Both the position numbers and the translations under genes were made by a program. The notes below the pieces were generated by a model. That model was not told the DNA's origin and did not search any database. It saw nothing but the letters and a program-made list of their open reading frames with translations. Positions 44,937 to 53,607 of a DNA stretch of 64,000 nt are shown here, piece after piece; position 1 is the stretch's first letter, and each line of letters begins with the position of its first letter. The DNA is from VAZQ01 sp963739175 (GTDB taxonomy: Bacteria > Pseudomonadota > Alphaproteobacteria > Rhizobiales > Xanthobacteraceae): contig CAVTZH010000001.1 in NCBI GenBank assembly GCA_963739175.1, positions 620,001 through 684,000 on the forward strand, read 5' to 3'.

Positions 44937-46605
44937 GTGATGTGTGCAACTTTGGGCGGGGTGCTAGTGCCGGTCAGTCGCGGGCGCACGAACTCTACGC
45001 TATTGAAGGCCGTCCGGGCCGGACTCTGCGGCGGTGCAGCCGCGCTCGTCATTTTTGGCGCCGAATCGCTGCAAAACGCCACCGCCAACGGCGACACCCG
45101 CACCATCAGCTTCCACCATATCCACCTGAAGGAAGACACCACCGTCACCTTCAAGGTGAACGGCAAGTACGACCAGGCCGCCCTCAAGAAGGTCAATCAC
45201 GCGCTCCGCGACTGGCGCACCGGCCAGCCCACCGACATGGACCCGCACCTGATCGACGCCCTGTGGGAGGTCTATCGGGCCACCGGCGCCAAGGAGCCGA
45301 TCCACGTCATCGGCGGCTACCGCTCGCCGGCCACCAACGCCATGCTCCGCCGCCGCTCGTCCGGCGTCGCCAAGTTCAGCCAGCACATGCTCGGCAAGGC
45401 GATCGACTTCTACATCCCGGACGTCGAGCTTGAATCGATCCGCGACGCCGGCCTGCGCGTGCAGCGCGGCGGCGTCGGCTTCTACCCCTCCTCGGGCGCC
45501 CCCTTCATCCACATGGACGTCGGCAGCGTGCGGCACTGGCCGCGGGTGCCGGAGGCGCAGCTCGCGCGCATCATGTCGAAGGGTCCGGTGACCCGCGTGG
45601 CCTCCAACAACGCCCCGGCGGCGCAGAAGCAGAAGTCCAAGGCAGCCGTCATCGCCGCGCGTAACGTGCGCGACGAGGACGAGGATGCCGAGGTCGTCAC
45701 GCGGCCTGCGCAGCGCTCGCGCGTCACCGCCTCGGTGGTTCCGGTTCCGCTGCAGGAGACCGCGGAACAGGTCGCGGCGGCCGTGCCGATGCCAAGGACG
45801 CGCCCCGGCGCCAGCGCCGGAGGCCGCACCGTCCAGTTTCAGCCTCGCTTCCGTCTCTTCGCAGCCGGCGCGCGCTCCCGCGCCGCAGGAGCCTGAAGCG
45901 GCCCCGGCCGGCGGTTTCGACCTCGCTTCCGCGAATTCGCGCATGGTGCCTGCGGCGACGCGCCCGGCGCAGGCCGCCAGCCTTGCCACGCAGCCGACGA
46001 TGTCGGCGAACGACATCATCAACGAGCGCGGCTACTGGCAGGGCCTGACCGACACGCCCGAGCGCCCGGTCCCGCCAGCGGAAATCCCTGTGGCCCGCAC
46101 CGCGGCCGTCGCCGAAGCGCCGATCACCGGCAGCGTCAGCGGCGCGGCGCCGTGGCCGCTGCCCGACCGCGCCGGCCGCGCCGCGATGGCCTATGCGCCC
46201 GCCAACACCGTGGTCGAGACCCGTCCGGGCCAGGCCGCGAAGGCCCGCGTCGTCGCCAAGCTTCCGGCCGCGCAGCAGCACGACGCCGGCACCGGCACCA
46301 ACGGCACCACCAAGCAGGCCACCCGTTCGGCGCTGCCGGGCGTGAAGGTCGGCGAGCGCTTCAACAATCCGTGGATGCGCGCGATGATCGTGTCGCCGAG
46401 CGCGCTCGATTTCATGAGCACCTCGCTCTACGGCGCCCCGGACACCGCCTCGCTGCGGCCGCACCTGGCGAAGCCCGCCGCCACCGTGATGATGACGTTC
46501 TCCGACGATCCGTATCTCGGCATGTCGTCCGAGCAGTTCCGCGGCAATGCGGTGGTGTTCGTGGCGACCGTGACGTTCCGGCAGCGCACCGCGGCGCTGC
46601 GCTGA
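44937..46605 (+). CDS. DUF882 family M15-like peptidoglycan peptidase, frameshifted in its linker
   Basis: A secreted peptidoglycan hydrolase-like protein. A membrane/signal segment (LLKAVRAGLCGGAAALVIFG) precedes a YcbK/DUF882 domain with the zinc-site motifs SQHMLGKAIDF and FIHMDVG, and HVIGGYRSPATNAML. After a Pro/Ala-rich linker the frame breaks near 45805; one missing base restores APAPEAAPSSFSLASVSSQP. A second ordered C-terminal region follows (VGERFNNPWMRAMIVSPSALDFMSTSLYGAPD) to 46605. The total is about 556 residues. It follows the L,D-transpeptidase, a cell-wall pair common in rhizobia. Confidence 0.88.
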
Positions 46606-46626
46606 TCCCAGCAACGATTTCCCTTC

Positions 46627-46703
46627 CGCTCGTCCCCGCGAAAGCGGGGACCCAGTTTTTTTTAAGCAAGGATTCTGGATTCCCGCTTGCGCGGGAATGA
46701 GCG
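46627..46703. repeat. Dispersed 77-bp palindromic repeat, copy A
   Basis: Starts CGCTCGTCCCCGCGAAAGCG and ends CGCGGGAATGAGCGG, with two small GC-rich hairpins and a T-rich centre. The same architecture and exact length recur at 48529-48605. This type (SRESGNP-coding palindromes when translated) is widespread in proteobacterial intergenic regions. It lies between DUF882 and DUF2312. Confidence 0.8.
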
Positions 46704-46744
46704 GAGGAGAGAACCGATCAGATCAGGCCTGTCCTAAGACGTGG

Positions 46745-46767
46745 ATGGCCGGGACAAGCCCGGCCAT
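46745..46767. repeat. Dispersed palindrome, copy 2
   Basis: ATGGCCGGG-ACAAG-CCCGGCCAT, a perfect 9-bp inverted repeat sharing its arms with the element at 22037-22058 and found just downstream of repeat copy A. REP-like. Confidence 0.55.
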
Positions 46768-46794
46768 GACGACGCATGGCGCGACGACCGTCGC

Positions 46795-47073
46795 TCAGTT
46801 CAGCATGCCGAGCGCGTGCAGATAGGTCTCGAGGATCGCCTCGTGCTCCTTGCGCTCGTCGGTGTCCTCTTTGCGCATCTTGATGATCGTGCGCAACGCC
46901 TTGACGTCGAAGCCGGTGGCTTTGGCCTCGCCATAGACGTCGCGAATGTCGTCCGCGAGCGCCTTCTTTTCCTCTTCCAGCCGCTCGATCCGTTCCACGA
47001 AGGCCTTGAGGTGGTCCTTCGCGAACCTCGTCGCGGGCTGATCCGGTTCTTGTTCAGCGGCAGCGGTCGACAT
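46795..47073 (-). CDS. DUF2312 (UPF0335) domain protein
   Basis: A 92-residue helical protein: MSTAAAEQEPDQPATRFAKD then HLKAFVERIERLEEEKKALADDIRDVYGEAKATGFDVKALRTIIKMRKED is the highly conserved DUF2312 core, found across alphaproteobacteria. Proposed to be nucleic-acid associated, but the function is unproven. The ATG at 47073 is preceded by GGAGGGGAG; the longer frame from 47139 is not needed. Confidence 0.93.
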   Translation of the reverse strand: MSTAAAEQEPDQPATRFAKDHLKAFVERIERLEEEKKALADDIRDVYGEAKATGFDVKALRTIIKMRKEDTDERKEHEAILETYLHALGMLN

Positions 47074-47196
47074 CGATAACTCCCCTCCTTCACGCATATT
47101 GCGAGAAACTAAGGACGGGGAGTTGGGCACTCGGGTCAAGGCCGGACGGTTTTGTCCACCCGGTCATCCACAAAGCGGGACAATAGTTTTGGACAA

Positions 47197-47493
47197 TCAG
47201 TGTTTGTGGCTTGCCTTTTCGAACGCGGCCTTCTGGTCGGCCGAGGCTTCCTTCTGGAACTTCGCCTTCCATTCCTCGAACGGCATGCCGTAGATCGCCT
47301 CGCGGCTCTGATCCTTCGACATCGCCACGCCCTGGGCGTCGGCCGCTTCCTTCATCCAGTTGGAGAGGCAATTACGGCAGAAGCCGGCGAGATTCATCAT
47401 GTCGATGTTCTGCACGTCGGTGCGCGTGCGCAGATGGTCGAGCAGGCGCCGGAACGCGGCGGCTTCGAGCTCGGTGCGGGTCTTGTCGTCCAT
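47197..47493 (-). CDS. DUF1244 family protein
   Basis: A 98-residue conserved protein: MDDKTRTELEAAAFRRLLDH then LRTRTDVQNIDMMNLAGFCRNCLSNW, the strongly conserved DUF1244 block with its CRNC motif, and GMPFEEWKAKFQ near the end. The family has a known fold but no assigned activity; the CxxC may bind metal. AGGAG precedes the ATG at 47493. It is upstream of DUF2312 on the same strand, with about 120 bases between. Confidence 0.93.
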   Translation of the reverse strand: MDDKTRTELEAAAFRRLLDHLRTRTDVQNIDMMNLAGFCRNCLSNWMKEAADAQGVAMSKDQSREAIYGMPFEEWKAKFQKEASADQKAAFEKASHKH

Positions 47494-47577
47494 GGCCTGG
47501 CTCCTCGCGAAATCGTTCCCCGCGAAGATAGCCATCACCGGGCCCGGATTGAAGGCCCGGCAAACCCGCCGCCATCA

Positions 47578-48627
47578 TCATTCCTTGAACAGCGGGCCGA
47601 AGCGGGCGGCGTCCTTGCGGATTTCCGCGTCGAACGCCGCCGGGGTGGAAAGCCGCAGATCCATGCCCTGGCGCTCCAGGCGGAGCTTCATATCGGCGCT
47701 CTTCACCACCGCCGAGATATCGCGGTCGAGCGTCTCCACGGTGGCCCGCGGGGTCGCCGCCGGCACCAGCACGCCGAACCAGGCGTCGTAGTCGAAGTTC
47801 GGCAGGCCGGCTTCCGCCAGCGTCGGGATATCCGGGAACGCCGCGAGCCGCTCGCGCGTCGACACCGCCAGCGGCCGCACCTTGCCGGAATGGATGAGCT
47901 CGGCGGCCGCGCTCAGGTTCGAGAAGAAGATGTGGGCGTCGCCGCGCAGCACGCTGGTATGCGCCTCCGGCGCGCCCTTGTAGGGCACCGCGACGATATT
48001 GACGCCGGCCTCGCGCCGGAACAATTCGCTCGCGATCGAGGCGGCGGTGCCGCGGCCGGGAACGGCGATGTTGATCGTGCCCGGCTTCTCCTTCGCCAGC
48101 GCGATCAGGTCCTTCACGGTGTTCGCCGGCAGGCTCGGATTGGCGATCAGGATGAACGGCACCGAGCCGACCTTGGTGACGCCGGAAAAGTCGTTGACCG
48201 GATCGAAGTTGAGGTTGCGGTTGAGCGCGCTGAGGATCGTGAGGCCGTTCGAGAACAGCATCAGCGTGTGGCCGTCGGCCGGCGACTTCGCCGCGCTGGC
48301 GACGCCCGGCACGCCGGGACGGTTCTCGACGATCACCTGCTGGCGCCAGGTTTCGGCGAGCTTCTCGCCGACGGTGCGCGCCAGGATGTCGGTCACGCTG
48401 CCGGCCGAGATCGGCACGATGACGCGGACTTGCTGGCTGGGGAAGGTCTGCGCCTGCGTCTGCGCCTGCGCGGCGCCGGCGCCCAAGCCAATGCCGAGCG
48501 CAACCACGGCGACAATGAACGCCCTATCCGCTCGTCCCCGCGCAAGCGGGGACCCAGGGGCCACAAAGGAAGAGTTCGGATTCCCGCTTTCGCGGGAATG
48601 AGCGGGTGAGAGAGCCGACTCCAACAT
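47578..48627 (-). CDS. Bug/TctC family substrate-binding protein with repeat-derived N-terminus
   Basis: A 349-residue receptor whose residues 9-33 (SPAHSRESGNPNSSFVAPGS, then PLARG) are encoded by a copy of the dispersed 77-bp repeat. The native signal peptide (FIVAVVALGIGLGAGAAQAQ) and mature Bug domain follow in frame: VIVPISAGSVTDILARTV, VENRPGVPG, ADGHTLML and VPYKGAPEAH. The original start was probably lost or displaced by the insertion, so whether translation begins at 48627 or inside the signal region is unclear. The DapA-like gene lies immediately upstream on the same strand. Confidence 0.85.
   Translation of the reverse strand: MLESALSPAHSRESGNPNSSFVAPGSPLARGRADRAFIVAVVALGIGLGAGAAQAQTQAQTFPSQQVRVIVPISAGSVTDILARTVGEKLAETWRQQVIVENRPGVPGVASAAKSPADGHTLMLFSNGLTILSALNRNLNFDPVNDFSGVTKVGSVPFILIANPSLPANTVKDLIALAKEKPGTINIAVPGRGTAASIASELFRREAGVNIVAVPYKGAPEAHTSVLRGDAHIFFSNLSAAAELIHSGKVRPLAVSTRERLAAFPDIPTLAEAGLPNFDYDAWFGVLVPAATPRATVETLDRDISAVVKSADMKLRLERQGMDLRLSTPAAFDAEIRKDAARFGPLFKE
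48529..48605. repeat. Dispersed 77-bp palindromic repeat, copy B, inside a coding sequence
   Basis: Begins CGCTCGTCCCCGCGCAAGCG and ends TTCGCGGGAATGAGCGG. It has the same length and arms as copy A at 46627-46703, with a different centre. It is read in frame as part of the Bug protein at 47578-48627, extending its N-terminus ahead of the signal peptide. Confidence 0.85.
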
Positions 48628-48630
48628 GCG

Positions 48631-49623
48631 CTACGCGACCGCCGCTGCGCGCTGGCCGGCGAGGAGGCCGGCGGCTTCGATCTCGTCGCGCATCGCGCGG
48701 CGCTCCTCAGCGCTCATCTGCAGCAGCGGCGTGCGCACCGGCCCGGCCGCCATGCCGAGCATCTCCGACCACGCCTTGATCGCGGCGATCGGCAGCACGT
48801 GGGTGTCGTGCCAGCGCCCATGCAGCCAGCGCTTGGCGACCGCGCGCGCATCGTTCAGCGTCTCCGAAACCTTGGCGGCCTCGGCGAAGCGGCCCGCCAG
48901 CGCCAACTCGGTGTAGTCGCGCATCGGCTGCCAGGCGGCGGTCTGGATCAGGTACGGCGAGGCCGAGGATTGATGCACCTTCTGGCCGTGGTCGCGCATC
49001 ATCATCAGGAAATCGGTTTCCGACGGCGAGCTCATGACGATCTTGTCGCCGCAGAGCTTCTGCACCGCGAGATAGTGCTCGAGCGGGCGCGCGATCTTGG
49101 CGCCGCAGATGTTCTCGATCTGCGCCAGCCGCGCGGTCGTCGCCGGCGAGATCGCCGGACGGCCGGAATAGGGCGTGTCGAACAGCCAGATGCCGATATT
49201 GACGCGCGCGGCGACGAACGCGAACCAGTCGTAGACCATGGCCTCGTCGGTGTGCGGATAGAACGGCGTCATCATGATCACGAAATCGGCGCCGGCTTCC
49301 TCGGCATGCCGCGTCAGCTCGACGGTCTCGTGCGCGGAGGTGCTGCCGGTCTGGGCGATGACGCCGCATTTGCCGCGCGCCTCTTCGGCCACGATCTCGA
49401 CGATGCGCTTGCGCTCTTCCTTGGTGAGCGACCAGAACTCGCCCATCACGCCGGTGCAGAACACGCCATCGACATGCAGCGTCCCGGTGAGGTAGCGCAT
49501 GTTGGCGCGCAGGCCGGCCTCATCGAGCGCGAGGTCGCCCGTGAACGGCGTGGTGATGGCGGCCCAGATGCCGCGGAACTGCGCGCGCGATGCGTCCTTG
49601 GCCTGGGATTTCTTGTAGTTCAC
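48631..49623 (-). CDS. Dihydrodipicolinate synthase (DapA) family lyase/aldolase
   Basis: A 330-residue class I aldolase-fold enzyme. WAAITTPFTGDLALDEAGL starts the barrel, TGVMGEFWSLTKEER corresponds to the GxxGE motif, and the Schiff-base lysine is probably K176 in ICGAKIARP. The usual YNxPxRT is FDTPYSGR. Together with its catabolic neighbours (Bug receptors, molybdenum oxidoreductase, glycerate kinase) this suggests a pyruvate-type lyase or dehydratase rather than lysine synthesis. It is followed within four bases by the Bug gene at 47578. Confidence 0.9.
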   Translation of the reverse strand: MNYKKSQAKDASRAQFRGIWAAITTPFTGDLALDEAGLRANMRYLTGTLHVDGVFCTGVMGEFWSLTKEERKRIVEIVAEEARGKCGVIAQTGSTSAHETVELTRHAEEAGADFVIMMTPFYPHTDEAMVYDWFAFVAARVNIGIWLFDTPYSGRPAISPATTARLAQIENICGAKIARPLEHYLAVQKLCGDKIVMSSPSETDFLMMMRDHGQKVHQSSASPYLIQTAAWQPMRDYTELALAGRFAEAAKVSETLNDARAVAKRWLHGRWHDTHVLPIAAIKAWSEMLGMAAGPVRTPLLQMSAEERRAMRDEIEAAGLLAGQRAAAVA

Positions 49624-49677
49624 GCGAAACCTCCCGACGAAGTGCTGTTGACCGCAAGCGTATTACGAAGCGCCGCC

Positions 49678-50652
49678 TCAATCCACCTTGGCGCCGGAGA
49701 ATTTCACCGCCCGGCCCCAGCGGTCGACCTCGGCCGCGAGAAAGGTAGCCATCTCCGCCGGCGACGCGACGAACGGCGCGCCGCCAAGGTCAGCAAGTCG
49801 CGCCTTGATCTTGGGATCGACAAGGGCGGCATTGGTCTCGCGGTTGAGCCGCTCGACGATCGCGGCCGGTGTCGCTTTCGGCGCGCCGATGCCGAACCAG
49901 GTGGTGACCTCGAAGCCCGGCACCGTCGCTGCGACCGTCGGAACGTTCGGCAGCACATCGGAAGGGGCCGCCGTCGTCACCGCCAGCGCCTTGAGCTTGC
50001 CGTCCTGCAGGTATTGCAGCGAGCCCACTGGCGACGTGAAGTAGACCTGCACCTGCCCGGTGAGCAGGTCGGGCCAAACGGCTCCTGTTCCTCGATAAGG
50101 CACGTGCTGCATCGACGTGCCGGTCATCGCCTTGAACAATTCCGCCGCCAGGTGGGACGAGGTGCCGTTGCCCGACGACGCGTAGCTGAGCTTGTCCGGG
50201 TTGCCTTTCAGATACGCGACGAATTCCGCCACCGACTTCGCCGGCACCGACGGATGAATCATCAGGATGTTCGGCGCCTGCGCCACACCGGCGACCGGCA
50301 CGATGTCGCGCACGAAGTCGAACGGCAGCTTCTGATAGAGCGTCGCGTTGATGGCGTTGAAGTGGCCGATGCCGAGCAGCGTGTGGCCGTCCGGCGCCGC
50401 CGACGCCACGGCCCCGGTTGCGAGATTGCCGCCGGCGCCCGGCCGGGTCTCGATCACGAATGGCTGGCCGAGCTTCTCCGACAGGTGCTGGCCGATGATG
50501 CGCGCCAGGATGTCGTTCGGGCCGCCCGGCGCAAAACCGATCAACCAGCGCACCGGACGGGTGGGATAGTCCTGCGCCCACGCCCGGCCGGCGAGCGCGG
50601 GCGCGGCCGCGCAGGCGGCGGACAATCGAAGAAATTTGCGGCGCGAAGGCAT
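49678..50652 (-). CDS. Bug/TctC family substrate-binding protein with Tat-type signal
   Basis: A 324-residue receptor. The N-terminus MPSRRKFLRLSAACAAAPAL has a twin-arginine (SRRKFL) signal, unlike the other Bug proteins here, implying export in folded form. Mature landmarks are VRWLIGFAPGGPNDILARI, VIETRPGAGGN, APDGHTLL and VPYRGTGAVWPDL. It lies between the DapA-like gene and the IorAB-type oxidoreductase, all on one strand, and may supply the cluster's substrate. No TctAB. Confidence 0.9.
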   Translation of the reverse strand: MPSRRKFLRLSAACAAAPALAGRAWAQDYPTRPVRWLIGFAPGGPNDILARIIGQHLSEKLGQPFVIETRPGAGGNLATGAVASAAPDGHTLLGIGHFNAINATLYQKLPFDFVRDIVPVAGVAQAPNILMIHPSVPAKSVAEFVAYLKGNPDKLSYASSGNGTSSHLAAELFKAMTGTSMQHVPYRGTGAVWPDLLTGQVQVYFTSPVGSLQYLQDGKLKALAVTTAAPSDVLPNVPTVAATVPGFEVTTWFGIGAPKATPAAIVERLNRETNAALVDPKIKARLADLGGAPFVASPAEMATFLAAEVDRWGRAVKFSGAKVD

Positions 50653-50726
50653 GACGGCTCCATGAGTGGGCTCACAATGCGTGAACTCACGGAGCCGTCA
50701 TTGCAACGGCTATGCCAGGGCAACAG

Positions 50727-52932
50727 CTATGCCAGCGCCGTCTTGACGCGGTTCGGCGTGAACGGCGCGTTGCGCAGCCGCCGGCCGGTGAGCGCGAACA
50801 CCGCGTTCGACACCGCCGGCACCACGCCCGGCATGCCGAGCTCGCCGACCGGCAGCGGAATGTCGCCCGAGCGGATGACCTCCACGCGGATCTGCGGCGT
50901 CTCCGACAACCGCATGATCTCGTAGTCGTGGAAGTTGGTCTGCTGCACCACGCCGTTCTTGATCGTGATGCGTTCCTTGAGCGCGCTGCCGAGCGCAAAG
51001 ATCAGCGAGCTCTCGAGCTGCGCCACCACGTTGCCGGGCTGCACCGGCAGGCCGACGTCGGCCGCGCACCACAGATTGTGGCAGCGGAGCTTGCCGCTGG
51101 CGCGGTCGAGCGACACCTCGGCGACCGTCCCGACCAGCGCGAAGCCGATCGGCGGCAGCCCGAGCTTGCCGAACGAGATGCCGAGCGCGCGTGCCGTCGC
51201 GCTTGCGGCTCCACTCGGCCATCTTCGCCGCGGTCTCGACCACGCGTTTTGCACGTGGATCTTTCAGCAGCGCAAGCCGGTATTCGAGCGGGCTCGCCCC
51301 GGCGAGCTGCGCCAGCTCGTCGATCACGACCTCGATCGCGAAGTTGGTCGCGCCCGCGCCGATGCCGCGCCAGGCGCCGGTCCGCACGCCGCGCTCCTCG
51401 TAGATGTGGTCCGCGACATGCGCGGGCACGTCGTAGTGCGGAACGTCGGCGCCGGCGAACACGATGTGGTCGACGCCCTTCTGCATCTCCATCCGCTTCT
51501 GGTCGTAGATATAGGGCACCACCGTGTCGGCGGCGATCCGGTGCCGCCAGCCGACGACCTTGCCACCGGCGTCGAGGCCGACCTCGATGCGCTGCGCATA
51601 CATCGGCCGGAAGCGGCCGTGCACGACGTCGTCGCTGCGGCTCTGGATCATCTTCACCGGCTTGCCCGCCGCCTTCGACAGGTTCACCGCGTCGATCACG
51701 TATTCGACGAAGATGTTGCGGCCGAACGAGCCGCCCATCTGCATCTGATGCAGCGTCACCTTGTCCGGCGTGACGCCGGCGGCCTTGGCCGCCTCGGCCA
51801 CCGCCTTGGTCGGCCATTGCGTGCCGGTCCACACCTCGACGCCGTTGGGCGTGACGGAAGCGACGCAGACATGCGGCTCCATCTGCGCGTGATAGACGTA
51901 GTCGCAGGTGAAATCCGAGGCATGCACCTTGGCCGCGCCGGCGATCGCCGCATTGGCGTCTCCGGTGGTGCGGCCGACCACGCCCTTGCGCGCGGGATCG
52001 CGCACATGGGCGACATATTCGTGCAGGTTCGCTTCGGAATCGACCTTCGAGCCCGGCGCTTCTTTCCATTCGGCCTTCAGCTTGCCGCGCGCGGCGAACA
52101 CCGCCTCGACGGTGTTGCCGATGATGCCGACGCCGTTGTCGAGCGCGACCGCATCGATGATGCCGGGCTGCTTCTTGAGCTCGTCGCGGTTGAACGAGGT
52201 CGGGCCGGAGCCGCGCACCGGCGCGCGCGCCAGCGTGGCGTAGACCATGCCCGGCACCTGCACGTCCATGGCGTAGATCGGCTTGCCGGACGACTTGTCG
52301 ACCACGTCGGGCCGCGGCACGTCCTTGCCGATCAGCCGGAACTCCTTCGCCGGCTTGAGCTGGTCGGGTTTGATCTCGGGCATCTTCTCCGGGACCTTGG
52401 CGAAGCTCGCGACCTCGCCGTAGCTCATCCGGCGCTTCGACGCCGCATGCACCACGGTGCTCGGCTCGGTGGTGAGCTCCGTCACCGGCACGTTCCAGCG
52501 CTCCGCCGCCGCATCGAGCAGCACGCGGCGCGCCTGCGCCGCCGCCGTGCGGCAGGGAATCCAGTAGCCGCGCGTGGTCAGGCTTCCGACCACCAGTTGC
52601 TGCTGCAGGATCGGATGGTTGTAGACCGCATTGATCGGCGCCTGCACGACCTTGACCTTCGACCAGTCGGCGTCGAGCTCTTCCGCGATGATCAGCGGCA
52701 GCGCGGTGTTGACCCCCTGCCCCATCTCGAGCGCCGGCGACATGATGGTGATGGTGCCGTCCTTGGCGATCGACACATAGGCGTTGAGCCGTCCGGGAGC
52801 CTGCGCGAGCGCATCGCTCTCGCCGAACAGCGACGGCGCGCCGAGCGCGAAGGCAAACGACAGGCCGGCCGAGCCGGCGAGCATCTCGCGGCGGCTGAGC
52901 GCGCGCGCTGACTTGTTACGTTTGCTGGTCAT
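50727..52932 (-). CDS. Molybdenum hydroxylase large subunit (IorB/xanthine dehydrogenase type), frameshifted
   Basis: A molybdopterin-binding subunit of the isoquinoline 1-oxidoreductase/aldehyde oxidase family, about 735 residues. A Tat signal (SRREMLAGSAGLSFAFALG) fits periplasmic location. Motifs include MSPALEMGQGVNTALPLIIAEEL, QMQMGGSFGRNIFVEYV and AWRGIGAGATNFAIEVVIDEL. The frame shifts near 51190: after AEWSRKRDGT the correct frame reads ALGISFGKLGLPPIGFALVG and ends NRVKTALA at 50727. The start at 52932 lies one base after the small-subunit stop. It probably hydroxylates an N-heteroaromatic or aldehyde. Confidence 0.9.
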
Positions 52933-52933
52933 G

Positions 52934-53391
52934 TCACGCTCCCCCGCGGCGCGCTGGATGGCGCGGACGATGCGCGGATAGGTGCCGCAGCGACAGAGAT
53001 TGCCGTCCATGTGCTCGACGATCTGCTCGCGCGTCGGCTTCTTGTTGCGCGCCAGCAATTCCGCCGCCTGCATGATCTGGCCGGACTGGCAGTAGCCGCA
53101 TTGCGGCACCTGCTCCGCGATCCACGCGCGCTGCAGCGGATGATCGGCCTTGGGCGAAAGCCCCTCGATCGTGGTGACGCGCTTGCCCGCGACTTGCGAT
53201 GCGGTGACCTGGCAGGAACGCGCCGCGCGGCCATCCACGTGAACGGTGCAGGCGCCGCACAGGCCGGTGCCGCACCCGAACTTGGTGCCGCTGAGCTTCA
53301 GGTGCTCACGCACGATCCACAGCAGCGGCGTGTCGGGTGCGACGTCGACGCTCGCTTTCTGCCCATTGATGACGAATGCGGTGACCGCCAT
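52934..53391 (-). CDS. Molybdenum hydroxylase small [2Fe-2S] subunit (IorA type), frameshifted at the last codons
   Basis: Two [2Fe-2S] clusters are ligated by the plant-type motif CGTGLCGACTVHVDGRAARSC and by the helical motif CGYCQSGQIMQ with CRCGTY. It partners the IorB-like subunit downstream. As read, it fuses to that gene; one extra C in the C5 run at 52941-52945 (plus strand) restores a TGA at 52934 and a 152-residue protein, the normal length. The apparent IorA-IorB fusion is therefore probably a homopolymer error. Confidence 0.9.
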
Positions 53392-53607
53392 CGAACTCCT
53401 CCCTCTGTTTGCTGATCCGGTGTGCAGCCCGGATTGGTTGGAAGAAGTCTATTTTACCTTGGCGGGCGTAACAATGTGCCATTGGCCTTTCGGATAACGA
53501 GGCGGGGCCGGTTTCCTAAATGGTGCGCCAGCGAGAGTTCAAAACTGGTGACAAAAGCGTTCCCGCCGTGGAGAGTGCCGCCCGTCGAAGCGCAAGGACT
53601 TCCGATC

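Noticed and set aside
46627..48605. The two 77-bp repeats as ends of a composite mobile element
   Set aside because: The DNA between them holds conserved DUF2312, DUF1244 and Bug genes and no transposase; the copies are better explained as dispersed REP-like elements.
50710..53391. A natural IorA-IorB fusion with a novel Arg-rich C-terminus
   Set aside because: A missing C in a homopolymer and an extra base near 51190 explain both oddities; the alternative frames match the family.
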